DNA of 64,000 nucleotides. It comes from an uncultured Clostridium sp. (GTDB lineage Bacteria; Bacillota; Clostridia; Lachnospirales; Lachnospiraceae). The position numbers and the translations under genes were made by a program. This document shows positions 1-8,864 of this stretch, piece after piece. How positions within the stretch are numbered: the stretch's first letter is position 1; every line of letters begins with the position of its first letter. Below the pieces are notes generated by a model, which did no database searches, had not been told where the DNA came from, and was given only the letters and a program-made list of their open reading frames with translations. The stretch spans positions 221,660 through 285,659 of the forward strand of contig UQMJ01000001.1 in NCBI GenBank assembly GCA_900542035.1, given 5' to 3'.

Positions 1-1
1 T

Positions 2-424
2 GAGCCGGTTGACATTACAAAAGTTATGGTCATGTGTCTGATTCACGATATTGTGGAGATCGAGGCAGGAGACACCTATGCCTATGACGAAGAAGCCAAA
101 AAGACCCAGAAGGCCAGGGAGGAGGCAGCTAAGGAAAAGCTGTATTCCATGCTGCCGGAGGATCAGAAGCAGGAGCTTACGGCGCTGTTTGAAGAGTTTG
201 AGGAACAGAAAACTCCGGAAGCAAAATTTGCTCGGGCCATGGACAACCTCCAGCCTCTTCTGTTAAATGACAGCAACGACGGCACAGACTGGAAGAACCA
301 TCAGGTAAGCGCCAGCCAGGTTTACGGCCGCCAGGGAAAGACAAAGGAAGGATCCGAGGCGCTGTTTGAAGTGACGGATCGGATCCTTAAGAAGCATATC
401 GAAAAGGGAAATTTGAGAAAGTAG
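2..424 (+). CDS. HD-domain hydrolase (5'-truncated by window edge)
   Basis: The C-terminal 140 residues of an HD-superfamily phosphohydrolase; the reading frame is open to the first base, so the start lies outside the window. The visible HD dyad sits in LIHDIVEIEAGDTYAYD near the left edge and matches the HD_3 / YfbR / HDDC2 group, many of which are metal-dependent 5'-deoxynucleotidases. The C-terminal half contains FARAMDNLQPLLLN, where this group carries a conserved RAxDxLQ-type metal-ligand motif. Nucleotidase activity is inferred from the family only; the upstream histidine ligand cannot be seen. A single-gene transcript is likely, because no clear terminator follows and the next gene has its own strong ribosome-binding site. 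Confidence 0.85.
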   Translation, partial: EPVDITKVMVMCLIHDIVEIEAGDTYAYDEEAKKTQKAREEAAKEKLYSMLPEDQKQELTALFEEFEEQKTPEAKFARAMDNLQPLLLNDSNDGTDWKNHQVSASQVYGRQGKTKEGSEALFEVTDRILKKHIEKGNLRK

Positions 425-542
425 GGCTGAACTTCTTGCTTTTTTACCCATAGTCTGATAAATTATCGGTAAGCACTTATGAAGGTGCAGGTTTGTCGGG
501 ATAGTGCGGCAGGCTTATTTTACGAAAAGAGAGGTGTAGGAC

Positions 543-869
543 ATGGCAGAAGATTTAAACAAGATGGAAGAACAGGAAGAGATGACAGTTACCCTGACAT
601 TGGAGGATGACACAGAATTAGAGTGTATCGTTCTTACCATTTTCCAGGCAGGAGATAGAGATTATATTGCGCTGCTGCCAATGGAAGGCCAGGAAGCAGA
701 AGAAGGAGAAGTATTCCTGTACCGTTACAGCGAGACAGAGGACGGAACTCCAAATCTGGAAAACATCGAAGACGATGATGAGTACGAAGTCGTTGCAGAC
801 GCATTTGACGAGCTTCTGGATGAAGAAGAGTACGACGAAATCGTAGGAGAAGACGAGTTAGACGATTAA
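543..869 (+). CDS. DUF1292 domain-containing protein (YrzB family)
   Basis: A 108-residue, very acidic protein (long Glu/Asp runs at the N-terminus and in the last 30 residues) that matches the DUF1292/YrzB family of Firmicutes. The family core is visible as VTLTLEDDTELECIVLTIF followed by a segment reading YIALLPME. The function is unknown; in other Firmicutes these genes often lie near yrrK and yrzL. The start ATG follows a GAGAGGTGTAGGAC ribosome-binding region. The gene is followed by a hairpin terminator at 915-949, so it is probably monocistronic. Confidence 0.88.
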   Translation: MAEDLNKMEEQEEMTVTLTLEDDTELECIVLTIFQAGDRDYIALLPMEGQEAEEGEVFLYRYSETEDGTPNLENIEDDDEYEVVADAFDELLDEEEYDEIVGEDELDD

Positions 870-914
870 TCGGACAGACCGGTTACCATAACAGAAAATT
901 AGTAAAATGGGGAG

Positions 915-949
915 AGACCTTCTGTGAGAATATCATGGAAGGTTTTTTC
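915..949 (+). terminator. Intrinsic terminator after the DUF1292 gene
   Basis: A hairpin with arms at 915-926 and 934-945, containing ACCTTC paired with GAAGGT plus further G.T and A-T pairs, runs directly into a T-run at 943-948. Confidence 0.7.
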
Positions 950-981
950 TATATTCAAAATTGTCTTTTTTTCGAAACAAG

Positions 982-1042
982 AAGGACTATTTTTGGCTAA
1001 AAAAGTCTATTTTTTTCGAAAATGCAAAATCTGGTGTATACT
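982..1042 (+). promoter_or_regulatory. Hairpin and promoter region upstream of the Spo0A_C-like gene
   Basis: An AT-rich near-palindrome reading GACTATTTTT-GGC-TAAAAAAGTC lies at about 984-1006 and is followed by a T-run. The sequence TTTTTTCGAAA occurs on both sides of it (about 966-976 and 1011-1020). A TATACT -10-like hexamer sits at 1037-1042, about 35 bases before the start codon, with no good -35 box. This looks like an operator or attenuator; the assignment is inference. Confidence 0.35.
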
Positions 1043-1076
1043 GACAGGTAAATAATTCAACAAGGGAGGGGTTTTT

Positions 1077-1424
1077 ATGAGAAGTGCGGAAGAGATTTTA
1101 AATAATTTTCCGCTTTTGAAAGGCTACAAAGGCTACGGGATTCTGCTTGCCTGTCTGGAAATGGCCAGGGAAGACGAAGGGCGGCTGGTACACATCCGGC
1201 AGCAGATTTATATTCCGGTTGCAGACATAAGGGGAGAGAGTATTTCTAATCTGGAGAAAAACCTAAGGACGGTAAGAGACGCTTTTTTAGTGGCAGGCGG
1301 CAGGGAATATCTGGAACAAACGCTGCGGATTCCGATCCACCTGCCGCTGTACCCCAGGGAAATGATAGAAATGCTGCTGGAGTGTATGCAAAGGGAAGAA
1401 CCGTATCAGCGTCCGCCAATATAG
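1077..1424 (+). CDS. Stand-alone Spo0A C-terminal-domain-like protein
   Basis: A 115-residue protein that resembles the DNA-binding C-terminal domain of the sporulation regulator Spo0A without any receiver domain. The supporting pattern is an opening EILNNFPLLKGYKGYGILL (an Ixxxxg-KGYxYL helix), then a segment on Tyr-Ile-Pro-Val-Ala-Asp, then SISNLEKNLRTVRDAF, which aligns with the VERNIRxA recognition helix of Spo0A. If it binds DNA it could compete with Spo0A at 0A boxes; this is inference. The ATG follows GGGAGGGG. Its last 19 bases overlap the convergent end of the AraC gene. A divergent HTH protein of another kind cannot be excluded. Confidence 0.6.
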   Translation: MRSAEEILNNFPLLKGYKGYGILLACLEMAREDEGRLVHIRQQIYIPVADIRGESISNLEKNLRTVRDAFLVAGGREYLEQTLRIPIHLPLYPREMIEMLLECMQREEPYQRPPI

Positions 1425-2248
1425 ATCTCAATGTTTTTATGGGATTTGCGGAATCCGGAAGGCGTCATACCGGTTACCTGTTTGAACACTCGGTTAAAGT
1501 GGGTCAGATTGGAAAATCCCGTTTCCCGTCCGACTTCGGTAATGTTTTTATCGGTTTCCATTAGCATTCTCTGGGCGTTCATAATTCGGGTTACGTTGAT
1601 ATATTGGATTACGGTACTGTGGGTATAAGAACGGAATTCCCGACACAAATAAAAGGTACTGACATAAAACTGTTCTGCAAGAGATTCTAAAGTAATCGGC
1701 TCATTATAATGGGTGTGGATATACCCCATAATCTGTGCAATTCGCTTATTTTGTTCTGTTTTTACTGGATTCATCATCCTCTTTTCCCGCGCAAGATGGT
1801 ACAAAAGGAAGTTTAAAAGGCTGTGCCGGCATTCTCTGGTAAAAGGGCTTTCTCCGTTCTGCTCTTTTAAAAGCTCCAGAAGGGCGCGATGAATGGTCTG
1901 TCCTTCTCTGGCGTCCGGCCGGAAGACACCGGATCCCTCGTCTAAAATCCGGATCAGCTCCGGAGAATCGATTTCTTCTCGCTGAAAATACAGGATAATC
2001 CGTCGAAATCTCATATCCAGGTCTCCGTAAGAATAGTGCATACAATAAGGGGAAAATAACATAAAATCCCCAGGCTGAAGAAGGTAAAGGTCATTTCCGG
2101 ATCTCTGATAGCGCCCGCCTTCTTCCAGATAATAGAGTTCATAGTAATTATGGTAGTGGGGCTGATACATATTATCATTGACGCCGGAAATCCGCTCACA
2201 CGCAATTTCAGCTCCCTGAGCCATGCGGATACCTGCCTGATCCAACAT
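1406..2248 (-). CDS. AraC family transcriptional regulator of the GH31/TRAP locus
   Basis: A 280-residue AraC regulator with an N-terminal cupin effector domain (YQPHYHNYYELYYLEEGG, then a PGDFMLF segment) and two C-terminal helix-turn-helix motifs, the second containing GFSNLTHFNRVFKQVTGMTP. The chosen start has AGGAGG six bases upstream; a longer frame starting at 2302 lacks such a site. The gene is divergent from the GH31-dctPQM operon, so it most likely activates that operon in response to the imported sugar. The operon promoter has a perfect TATAAT but no -35 box, as expected of an activator-dependent promoter. Confidence 0.9.
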   Translation of the reverse strand: MLDQAGIRMAQGAEIACERISGVNDNMYQPHYHNYYELYYLEEGGRYQRSGNDLYLLQPGDFMLFSPYCMHYSYGDLDMRFRRIILYFQREEIDSPELIRILDEGSGVFRPDAREGQTIHRALLELLKEQNGESPFTRECRHSLLNFLLYHLAREKRMMNPVKTEQNKRIAQIMGYIHTHYNEPITLESLAEQFYVSTFYLCREFRSYTHSTVIQYINVTRIMNAQRMLMETDKNITEVGRETGFSNLTHFNRVFKQVTGMTPSGFRKSHKNIEIYIGGR

Positions 2249-2351
2249 AGTAGTACCTCCTGACAACTGGTTTTGTTCAGAATACGAACATTCTGGATGC
2301 ACTGATTATATCGGAATCTGCGGAAAAAAGCAAGATATGTAAAAAAAACGT

Positions 2352-2401
2352 TTGCTTTGTGCAAAAATTGTCTGGTTTTGTCATTGCAGGATTCCTATAA
2401 T
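2352..2401 (+). promoter_or_regulatory. Activator-type promoter for GH31-dctPQM
   Basis: TATAAT at 2396-2401 without a recognisable -35 hexamer at 17 bases. Upstream lies an inverted repeat TTTGC-tttgt-GCAAA at about 2352-2366, a plausible AraC-type site in the intergenic region shared with the divergent regulator. Confidence 0.45.
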
Positions 2402-2443
2402 AGAACAACAACGTGATGGACGAAATAAGGAGGAAGATGAGCA

Positions 2444-4945
2444 ATGAGAGTCTGCACCACAGCATTTGCTGTAAAGAAACAGGACAATTATTTTTCCATT
2501 GCCACCAACTGTGTGGAGATCCGGCTGTTATTTTTAACCGATTCCATTTTAAGAATTCGGGCCGGATTTGACGGGGACTTTGCAGAAGAGTCTTACAGCC
2601 TGGTTATGACAGCCTGGGAAGACCGGATGGATGGATTCCTGAAACAGTACCGGAAACGGGTAACCGCTGCCGACGCCAGCTTAGAGGACGGAGAAGAAAA
2701 GGCAGTCATCAGGGGAAAAGAATTGACGGTTGTGATTGAAAAATCGCCGTTTCGGATCTGCGTGTATGACAAGGACAATACTCTGATTCATGCAGATATT
2801 GTGGATCTGGCATACCAGGAAGATTCCAACCACCGCCGGATTCATACCAGCGAAATTACGGCAAACGACTGCTTTTATGGTTTTGGCGAAAAGAGCGGAG
2901 AGTTTAACAAGGCCCAGAAATTTATGGGAATGAGCCCGAAAGACGCGATGGGATACAACCCAAAAGAAACGGATTCCCTGTATAAGCACATCCCATTTTA
3001 TATTAAGTTAAGCAAAGACACCAAAAAAGCTGTGGGATATTTTTATCACAATACCTATGAGTGTGATTTTGACATGGGAAGAGAAAAGAGCAATTACTGG
3101 AAAATGCACAGCCGCTACCGCGCAGACGGAGGCGATATTGACTTATTCCTGATTGCAGGACCGGCGGTCCGCCAGGTAGTTGAGCGCTATACCGATCTCA
3201 CAGGCAAGTCCGCCCTTCTTCCAAGAACTGCCCTGGGTTATCTGGGTTCTTCCATGTACTATCCGGAACTGGATGCGGACTGCGACGACGCTATTGTGGA
3301 ATTTATTGATACCACAAAGGAAGAGAACATTCCGGTAGACGGATTCCAGCTTTCTTCCGGTTACTGTACCGTAGAGACAGACAAAGGCATTAAACGCTGC
3401 GTCTTTACCTGGAATAAAAAACGCTTTAAAGATCCAAAAGAATTCTTCCGGCAGATGAAGAAGCGGGGCATTACCGTAACCCCGAACGTAAAGCCAGGTA
3501 TTTTATTAATCCATCCAAAGCTGGATGAGATGAAAGAAAAAGGTATGTTTGTAAAGGCAAGCGACAGCGAAAATCCGGCAGTGGGAACCTGGTGGGGCGG
3601 CCCTGGCGTGTTTGTAGACTTTACAAAAGAATCTGTCCGTGAGGACTGGAAAGCGCTGTTAAAAGAAAACGTCCTGCAGTATGGCACCGATTCCGTATGG
3701 AATGACAACTGCGAGTATGACAGCCTGGTAGACAAAGACAGCCGTTGCGATTTTGAAGGAAAGGGCGGCACCATCGGCCAGTTAAAATCCGTAATGTCCA
3801 ACATTATGTGCCACGTGACCGACGAGGCAATCCACGAAACCTTTGAAAACACCAGACCGTATATTGTGTGCCGTTCCGGCCACTGCGGCATCCAGCGCTA
3901 TGCGCAGACCTGGGCAGGCGACAATTTAACCTGCTGGGATGCATTAAAATACAACATTGCAACTATTTTAGGCATGGGTCTGTCCGGCGTAGCCAGCCAG
4001 GGATGCGACATTGGAGGATTTTTCGGTCCGGCTCCGGAGGGAGAATTATTTATCCGCTGGATTCAGAATGGTATTTTCCAGCCTCGTTTCTCCATCCATT
4101 CTACCAATACTGACAATACGGTAACAGAGCCATGGATGTACAGCGACTTAAAAGACGACATCCGCAAAGCGATCGAATTCCGCTACCAGTTAAGCCCTTA
4201 TCTGTATTCTTTAACTGACAGGGCCCACCGCACCGGCCTTCCGATTATGGAGCCTATGTGCAGCGCGTTCCAGAATGATGTAAACTGCTATGAAGAAGGC
4301 GTAGACTTTATGTTTGGAGACTCCCTGCTTGTGGCAAATGTGGTAGAAAAGGGAGCAAAGACCCGCAGGGTTTACCTTCCAAAGGGAGATACCTTCTATG
4401 ATTTCTACACCAGAGAGGCTTATGAGGGCGGACAGACCATTGAAATTCCGGTAAGCTTAAGCAGCATTCCGCTGTTTATCAAAAGCGGCGCAGTGATTCC
4501 GATGGCAGCAAACCGCATGACCAACCTGGCAACCGAACAGGCAACCGGAATCTGCATCCTGTGTGCAGCCGACAAGGACGGCCAGTTTGATTTGTATGAA
4601 GACGATGGCAGAACCATGGATTATGAACGGGGCGGCTATTTAAGAACCCATATTACCATGACGGCCGGAGAGCGTACCTACGTAACATTTGAGCAGGAAG
4701 GAATGTATGAAACAGCAGTAGAAACCATGGCCATTGACATGGTTCACAGAGAAAAATCTCCATATTGGGTAACAGTTGACGGAGAACAGATTCCTCACTT
4801 CCTTCACAGAAGAAAATTTGAAGAAGCAGACTGCGGATGGTATTACAGCCAGAGACTGAAATCGGTACAGATTAAGTATCCAAATCCGAAAAAGAACCAT
4901 CAGGTGCTGGTATCCTTTGAGCAGTTTGACTTAATCGGAATGTAA
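2444..4945 (+). CDS. Glycoside hydrolase family 31 (alpha-glycosidase)
   Basis: An 833-residue GH31 retaining alpha-glycosidase with the expected order: N-terminal beta-sandwich (galactose-mutarotase-like, ending near CFYGFGEKSGEF), catalytic barrel from about residue 260, then C-terminal beta domains. The nucleophile is Asp421 in SVWNDNCEYDS and the acid/base is Asp493 in WAGDNLTCWDA. GGAGG lies 10 bases before the start. No signal peptide is seen, so the enzyme is cytoplasmic and acts on an imported substrate. It is followed 17 bases later by a TRAP transporter, a transporter class that normally carries acids, which suggests an alpha-linked uronic or other acidic sugar. The exact substrate is not readable from the sequence. 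Confidence 0.9.
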   Translation: MRVCTTAFAVKKQDNYFSIATNCVEIRLLFLTDSILRIRAGFDGDFAEESYSLVMTAWEDRMDGFLKQYRKRVTAADASLEDGEEKAVIRGKELTVVIEKSPFRICVYDKDNTLIHADIVDLAYQEDSNHRRIHTSEITANDCFYGFGEKSGEFNKAQKFMGMSPKDAMGYNPKETDSLYKHIPFYIKLSKDTKKAVGYFYHNTYECDFDMGREKSNYWKMHSRYRADGGDIDLFLIAGPAVRQVVERYTDLTGKSALLPRTALGYLGSSMYYPELDADCDDAIVEFIDTTKEENIPVDGFQLSSGYCTVETDKGIKRCVFTWNKKRFKDPKEFFRQMKKRGITVTPNVKPGILLIHPKLDEMKEKGMFVKASDSENPAVGTWWGGPGVFVDFTKESVREDWKALLKENVLQYGTDSVWNDNCEYDSLVDKDSRCDFEGKGGTIGQLKSVMSNIMCHVTDEAIHETFENTRPYIVCRSGHCGIQRYAQTWAGDNLTCWDALKYNIATILGMGLSGVASQGCDIGGFFGPAPEGELFIRWIQNGIFQPRFSIHSTNTDNTVTEPWMYSDLKDDIRKAIEFRYQLSPYLYSLTDRAHRTGLPIMEPMCSAFQNDVNCYEEGVDFMFGDSLLVANVVEKGAKTRRVYLPKGDTFYDFYTREAYEGGQTIEIPVSLSSIPLFIKSGAVIPMAANRMTNLATEQATGICILCAADKDGQFDLYEDDGRTMDYERGGYLRTHITMTAGERTYVTFEQEGMYETAVETMAIDMVHREKSPYWVTVDGEQIPHFLHRRKFEEADCGWYYSQRLKSVQIKYPNPKKNHQVLVSFEQFDLIGM

Positions 4946-4962
4946 AGAAAGGGCAGCTAGTT

Positions 4963-5985
4963 ATGAGAAAGTTTGCAGCAATTACAATGGCATTATGTCT
5001 TAGCGCATCGGTTCTTAGCGGATGCGCAAATACCGGAGCAGCCACCAGTGCAGAAGCAACTGCCGAAAATCCTATGGTATTAACGCTGGCTCACGGTCTG
5101 AGCGAAACCCACACCGTACACATTGCGATGACAGAGTTTGCAGATAAAGTCAATGAAGGGACCGAGGGACGGATTCAGGTAAGAATCCTTCCAAACGGCC
5201 AGTTAGGCTCAGAAAATGAAAACATGGAGCAGTTAATGGCAGGCGTTATTTCCATGACAAAGGTATCTGCACCAGGACTGGCAACCTATAACGAGTCTTA
5301 CCACACCTTCGGTCTTCCTTATATTTTTGACAATACAGAAGATTTCTACCATGTGATGGATTCCAAACAGATGAGAGATTTTTTCCTGTCTTCCGAAGAC
5401 GATGGGTTTGTAACCTTAACCTATTATACATCCGGCGCCCGTTCCTTCTATACGAAGGATAAGGCTATCCGGACACCGGAGGATTTAAAAGGGTTAAAAA
5501 TCCGTGTCCAGGATATGAAGTCCCAGACCGATATGTTAAAGGCCCTGGGAGGAATTCCAGTTACCATGTCTTACGGCGATGTTTATACGTCTCTGCAGAC
5601 CGGCATTATTGACGGCGCCGAGAGTAATGAGACGGCTCTGACAACCGGAAAACATGGAGAAATCTGCAAGGTATTTTCTACAGATGAACACGCCATGATT
5701 CCAGACGTTCTGGTAATGAGTGCAAAAACCTGGAAGAACATCAGTCCGGAGGATCAGCAGGTAATTCTGGAAGCGGCTTATGAATCTACCGAAAGCCACA
5801 AGGTTTCCTGGGAAGCGGCGATTTCTGAAGCAATTTCCGAAGCCAGCACAGATATGAATGTAGAGTTTGTAAATGATGTAGATAAAGAAGCGTTCCGTCA
5901 GGCTACCAGCGGCATGGTAGACGAGTACTGCAAAGAGTATCCAGGCGTTCAGGAACTGCTTGACATCATTGATTCTGTAGAATAA
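4963..5985 (+). CDS. dctP: TRAP transporter solute-binding protein DctP
   Basis: A 340-residue TRAP substrate-binding lipoprotein of the DctP family. Residues 1-22 form a signal peptide ending in the lipobox LSGC. Mature-protein family hallmarks include LTLAHGLSETHTVHIAM, a GVISMTKVSAPGLA segment, and the loop EDLKGLKIRVQDMKSQ, whose arginine is the usual salt-bridge partner of the substrate carboxylate. That arginine supports an acidic ligand. Start supported by AAAGGGCAG. It belongs to the operon GH31-dctP-dctQ-dctM, and its ligand is presumably the GH31 substrate or its product. Confidence 0.9.
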   Translation: MRKFAAITMALCLSASVLSGCANTGAATSAEATAENPMVLTLAHGLSETHTVHIAMTEFADKVNEGTEGRIQVRILPNGQLGSENENMEQLMAGVISMTKVSAPGLATYNESYHTFGLPYIFDNTEDFYHVMDSKQMRDFFLSSEDDGFVTLTYYTSGARSFYTKDKAIRTPEDLKGLKIRVQDMKSQTDMLKALGGIPVTMSYGDVYTSLQTGIIDGAESNETALTTGKHGEICKVFSTDEHAMIPDVLVMSAKTWKNISPEDQQVILEAAYESTESHKVSWEAAISEAISEASTDMNVEFVNDVDKEAFRQATSGMVDEYCKEYPGVQELLDIIDSVE

Positions 5986-5999
5986 GGGGGAATGCTTTG

Positions 6000-6503
6000 A
6001 TGAAAGAAATCTTATCCGTAGTGAAAAAATTTATGACCAAGCTTCTGGCAGGCATTGCAACCGTTCTGTTATCGGTTATGACCCTGTTAGTGCTGTATCA
6101 GGTATTTACCAGATACGTCTTAAACAGTCCGGCGGCATTTACGGAGGAACTGGTGCGGTATTTCCTGATCTGGACTGGATTTATCGGCGCTGCTTATGCC
6201 TTTTTTACCAGACAGCATATGTGCCTGGTGGTAGTAAGAGACAGTTTAAACCCTGTTGGAAAAAAGATTTTAATGACTGCAGTTGATCTGCTGATTCTTG
6301 TATTCGCTCTGTTTGTCATTACCATCGGCGGTTTTAAGCTGGCCATGAGCGCAGAAAAAGTATATTCTGCTCTTCTGGGGATTCCAAGAAGCCTGGTATA
6401 TGCCATGGCGCCCATATCCGGACTCTTTATTATTGTAGCTCAGGTTATCAACCTGTACGAAGACATTACCGGAATTACCATTGAAGGAGGAGAGGAAGAA
6501 TGA
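6000..6503 (+). CDS. dctQ: TRAP transporter small permease DctQ
   Basis: A 167-residue membrane protein with four predicted transmembrane helices, matching the TRAP small-permease family. Family hallmarks include FTRYVLNSPAAFTEELVRYF and a WTGFIGAAYA stretch. The ATG at 6000 is preferred to the TTG three bases earlier because AAGGGGG precedes it at a good distance. The last four bases overlap the start of dctM (ATGA), so the two permease subunits are translationally coupled. Confidence 0.9.
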   Translation: MKEILSVVKKFMTKLLAGIATVLLSVMTLLVLYQVFTRYVLNSPAAFTEELVRYFLIWTGFIGAAYAFFTRQHMCLVVVRDSLNPVGKKILMTAVDLLILVFALFVITIGGFKLAMSAEKVYSALLGIPRSLVYAMAPISGLFIIVAQVINLYEDITGITIEGGEEE

Positions 6504-7801
6504 GTATAGGAGTTACCACAGTCATTCTGTTTGCAGTATTTGCGCTGCTTTTGTTTGCAAGCTGCCCGATTTCCGTCAGCATTGTGATTTCTTCCATTGT
6601 TGCGGCAATCTCTTCCCTGTCCTGGGATCAGATTACCTTTATTACCATGCAGAAAATGAACAGCGGCGTAGAGAGCTTTTCCCTGCTTGCCATCCCCTTA
6701 TTTATCCTGGCTGGAAACATTATGAATAACGGCGGTATCGCCAGAAGATTAGTAAACTTTGCAAAGATTTTTGTAGGCTGGATTCCAGGTTCCCTGGCAC
6801 AGGCCAATATTGTGGGAAATATGCTGTTCGGCGCTCTGTCTGGTTCTTCTGTTGCAGCAGCGTCTGCCATGGGTGGCTGTATTTACCCCATCGAAAAAGA
6901 TGAAGGATACGATCCGGCATTTGCGACTGCAGTCAACATTGCATCTGCGCCTACCGGTCTGCTGATTCCGCCGACCAGCGCATTTATTGTATACTCCACT
7001 GTAGCAGGCGGCGTATCCATTTCCACCCTGTTTATGGCTGGATACATTCCAGGAATTCTGATGGGTCTGGGTTCCATGGTAGTAGCGTTTATTTATGCAA
7101 AGAAGCACAAGTATCCGGTATCCGGAAGAATGCCGGCTTCAGAAGCATTAAAAGTAACGCTTGAGGCATTTCCAAGCCTTCTGCTGATTGTCATCGTTAT
7201 CGGCGGTATCGTAGGCGGTATCTTTACTGCAACAGAGGGCGCAGGCATCTGTGTGCTGTACTGCCTGATTTTATCGATTTGCTATAAGAGCATAACAGTA
7301 AAATCATTTATGAAGATTCTGGTAAACAGCGCGTGCACCAGCGGCATTATCCTGTTTTTGATTTCTGCTTCTTCCGCAATGTCTTTCGTTATGGCATATT
7401 CCGGAATTCCGGCAGCAATCAGTACGGCGATTATGTCTGTATCAGAAAATCCATATGTGATTTTCCTGCTGATGAATGTGATTCTTTTGATTGTAGGTAT
7501 GTTTATGGATATTACTCCTGCAATTTTGATTTTCACTCCAATTTTCCTGCCGATTGCAGAAAGCCTTGGAATGTCCAATATCCAGTTTGGCGTAATGCTG
7601 ATCTTTAATATGTGCTTAGGCAACATTACCCCGCCGGTTGGATCGGTACTCTTTGTAGGCTGCGGCATCAGCAAGATCAGTATTGAGGAAGTGACCAAAA
7701 CCCTGCTTCCATACTTTGGAGTCCTGATTTTAATTCTGCTGGCAGTAACGTACATTCCAGCGCTGTCTTTAGGCGTTCCGGCTATGATGGGACTGCTGTA
7801 A
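6500..7801 (+). CDS. dctM: TRAP transporter large permease DctM
   Basis: A 433-residue large permease subunit with about 12 hydrophobic helices. Diagnostic motifs are LLAIPLFILAGNIMNNGGIA near the N-terminus, the SGSSVAAASAMG stretch, PPTSAFIVYS, and NMCLGNITPPVGS near the C-terminus. It forms the sodium-driven transport channel together with DctQ and receives substrate from DctP. It is the last gene of the operon; a strong terminator follows at 7812. Confidence 0.93.
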   Translation: MSIGVTTVILFAVFALLLFASCPISVSIVISSIVAAISSLSWDQITFITMQKMNSGVESFSLLAIPLFILAGNIMNNGGIARRLVNFAKIFVGWIPGSLAQANIVGNMLFGALSGSSVAAASAMGGCIYPIEKDEGYDPAFATAVNIASAPTGLLIPPTSAFIVYSTVAGGVSISTLFMAGYIPGILMGLGSMVVAFIYAKKHKYPVSGRMPASEALKVTLEAFPSLLLIVIVIGGIVGGIFTATEGAGICVLYCLILSICYKSITVKSFMKILVNSACTSGIILFLISASSAMSFVMAYSGIPAAISTAIMSVSENPYVIFLLMNVILLIVGMFMDITPAILIFTPIFLPIAESLGMSNIQFGVMLIFNMCLGNITPPVGSVLFVGCGISKISIEEVTKTLLPYFGVLILILLAVTYIPALSLGVPAMMGLL

Positions 7802-7811
7802 ATAGTAACGG

Positions 7812-7838
7812 GGAGACCTTTTTAAAGGTCTCCTTTTT
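7812..7838 (+). terminator. Intrinsic terminator of the GH31-TRAP operon
   Basis: Perfect ten-base stem GGAGACCTTT / AAAGGTCTCC with a two-base loop, followed by TTTTT. Confidence 0.92.
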
Positions 7839-7910
7839 GCAGTCTGTTAAAATTGGTTGACAGCCGGAATACTCTCTGTTATGGTACAAGAAAGAAAGGG
7901 GGAAGACGGC

Positions 7911-8846
7911 ATGAAGGATTATGATGAGAGACTGCGAACGCTTCAGGAACAGGCAGCGAGAAAGACGCGGTTAGAGGCCAAGCTTGCAGAAGTAAACAGG
8001 CAGAAGAAGATGCTGCAGGAGAAGGAAGAGGAATGGGAAAAGAAAGCGGCCAGAGAGCAAAGGGACGTAGAACAGTTAGAAGGCGCCAGCCTGTCCTCCC
8101 TGTACTATGCCATAATTGGAAAAAAGGGAGAGAAGCTGGATAAGGAAAAGGCTGAAGCATATGCGGCCAGGGTAAAACTGGAGACTGCAAAGGCAGAACT
8201 GGACAGAACCATAGAAGAAATCAGCCGGATTCAGGCAGAGCTTGCCCCAATCAGAGGATGCGAACAGGAATACCAGAAGACCCTTCGGGATAAGCGCAGC
8301 CAGCTTCAGGCGGCAGGAGGCAGAGCAGCAGAAGAAATCTTTCAGATAGAGGAACATATCGGGTATCTGGAAAACCAGGAAAAAGAGGTAAAGGAAGCCG
8401 TATATGCCGGCAGGAATGCGCTGCGGACAAGCGAAAAAATCCTTTCCAGCTTAAGCAGCGCAGAAAGCTGGAGTACCTGGGATTTATTTGGCGGCGGCCT
8501 TTGGAGCGATATGGCAAAGCACAGCGAATTAGACGATGCCCAGAGACAGGTGCAGAATCTTCAGGAAGAGCTGCGTCGCTTTAAAACAGAACTGGTGGAT
8601 ATTGAGATTTCAGCGGATCTCCATGTCAGCATAGACGGATTTTTAGGGTTCGCAGATTACTTTTTTGACGGCTTTATTGCAGATTGGGCGGTAATGAATA
8701 AAATCAACGATTCCCAGATTCAGGTGGCGGAGACCAAAAAGCAGATAGAACGGGTGCTGAACCGGCTGGATATTATGGAAAAACAGTATAAAGCAGAGAT
8801 AGAACGCCAGAAGCAAAAAATAGAACGGCTGGTTCTGGAAGCATAA
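7911..8846 (+). CDS. Hypothetical coiled-coil protein
   Basis: A 311-residue protein rich in Glu, Lys, Gln and Arg that is almost all predicted coiled coil (residues about 5-60, 70-180 and 215-311). Two short non-helical stretches interrupt it: SLSSLYYAIIGKKGEK at about 50-65, and a Trp-rich segment SWSTWDLFGGGLWSDMAKH at about 185-203. No signal peptide, membrane helix or catalytic motif is seen. The start is placed at the ATG eight bases after AAAGGGGG; an in-frame start 54 bases upstream lacks a site. It is followed 18 bases later by the methyltransferase gene, so they may be cotranscribed. The function is unknown; a scaffold or chaperone-like role is only a guess. Confidence 0.7.
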   Translation: MKDYDERLRTLQEQAARKTRLEAKLAEVNRQKKMLQEKEEEWEKKAAREQRDVEQLEGASLSSLYYAIIGKKGEKLDKEKAEAYAARVKLETAKAELDRTIEEISRIQAELAPIRGCEQEYQKTLRDKRSQLQAAGGRAAEEIFQIEEHIGYLENQEKEVKEAVYAGRNALRTSEKILSSLSSAESWSTWDLFGGGLWSDMAKHSELDDAQRQVQNLQEELRRFKTELVDIEISADLHVSIDGFLGFADYFFDGFIADWAVMNKINDSQIQVAETKKQIERVLNRLDIMEKQYKAEIERQKQKIERLVLEA

Positions 8847-8864
8847 GGAGGCACTGCAATCACA

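Noticed and set aside
3361..3891. A 176-codon minus-strand open frame inside the GH31 gene
   Set aside because: It mirrors the coding frame of GH31, has no ribosome-binding site, and its protein has no recognisable features.
2444..4945. The GH31 protein as a sulfoquinovosidase because TRAP transporters can carry sulfonates
   Set aside because: I could not see the Arg/Trp pattern (as in YihQ) that binds the sulfonate, and no other sulfoquinovose gene is nearby.
6749..7755. Several long minus-strand open frames inside dctM
   Set aside because: They are antisense shadows caused by codon bias of the membrane protein gene.
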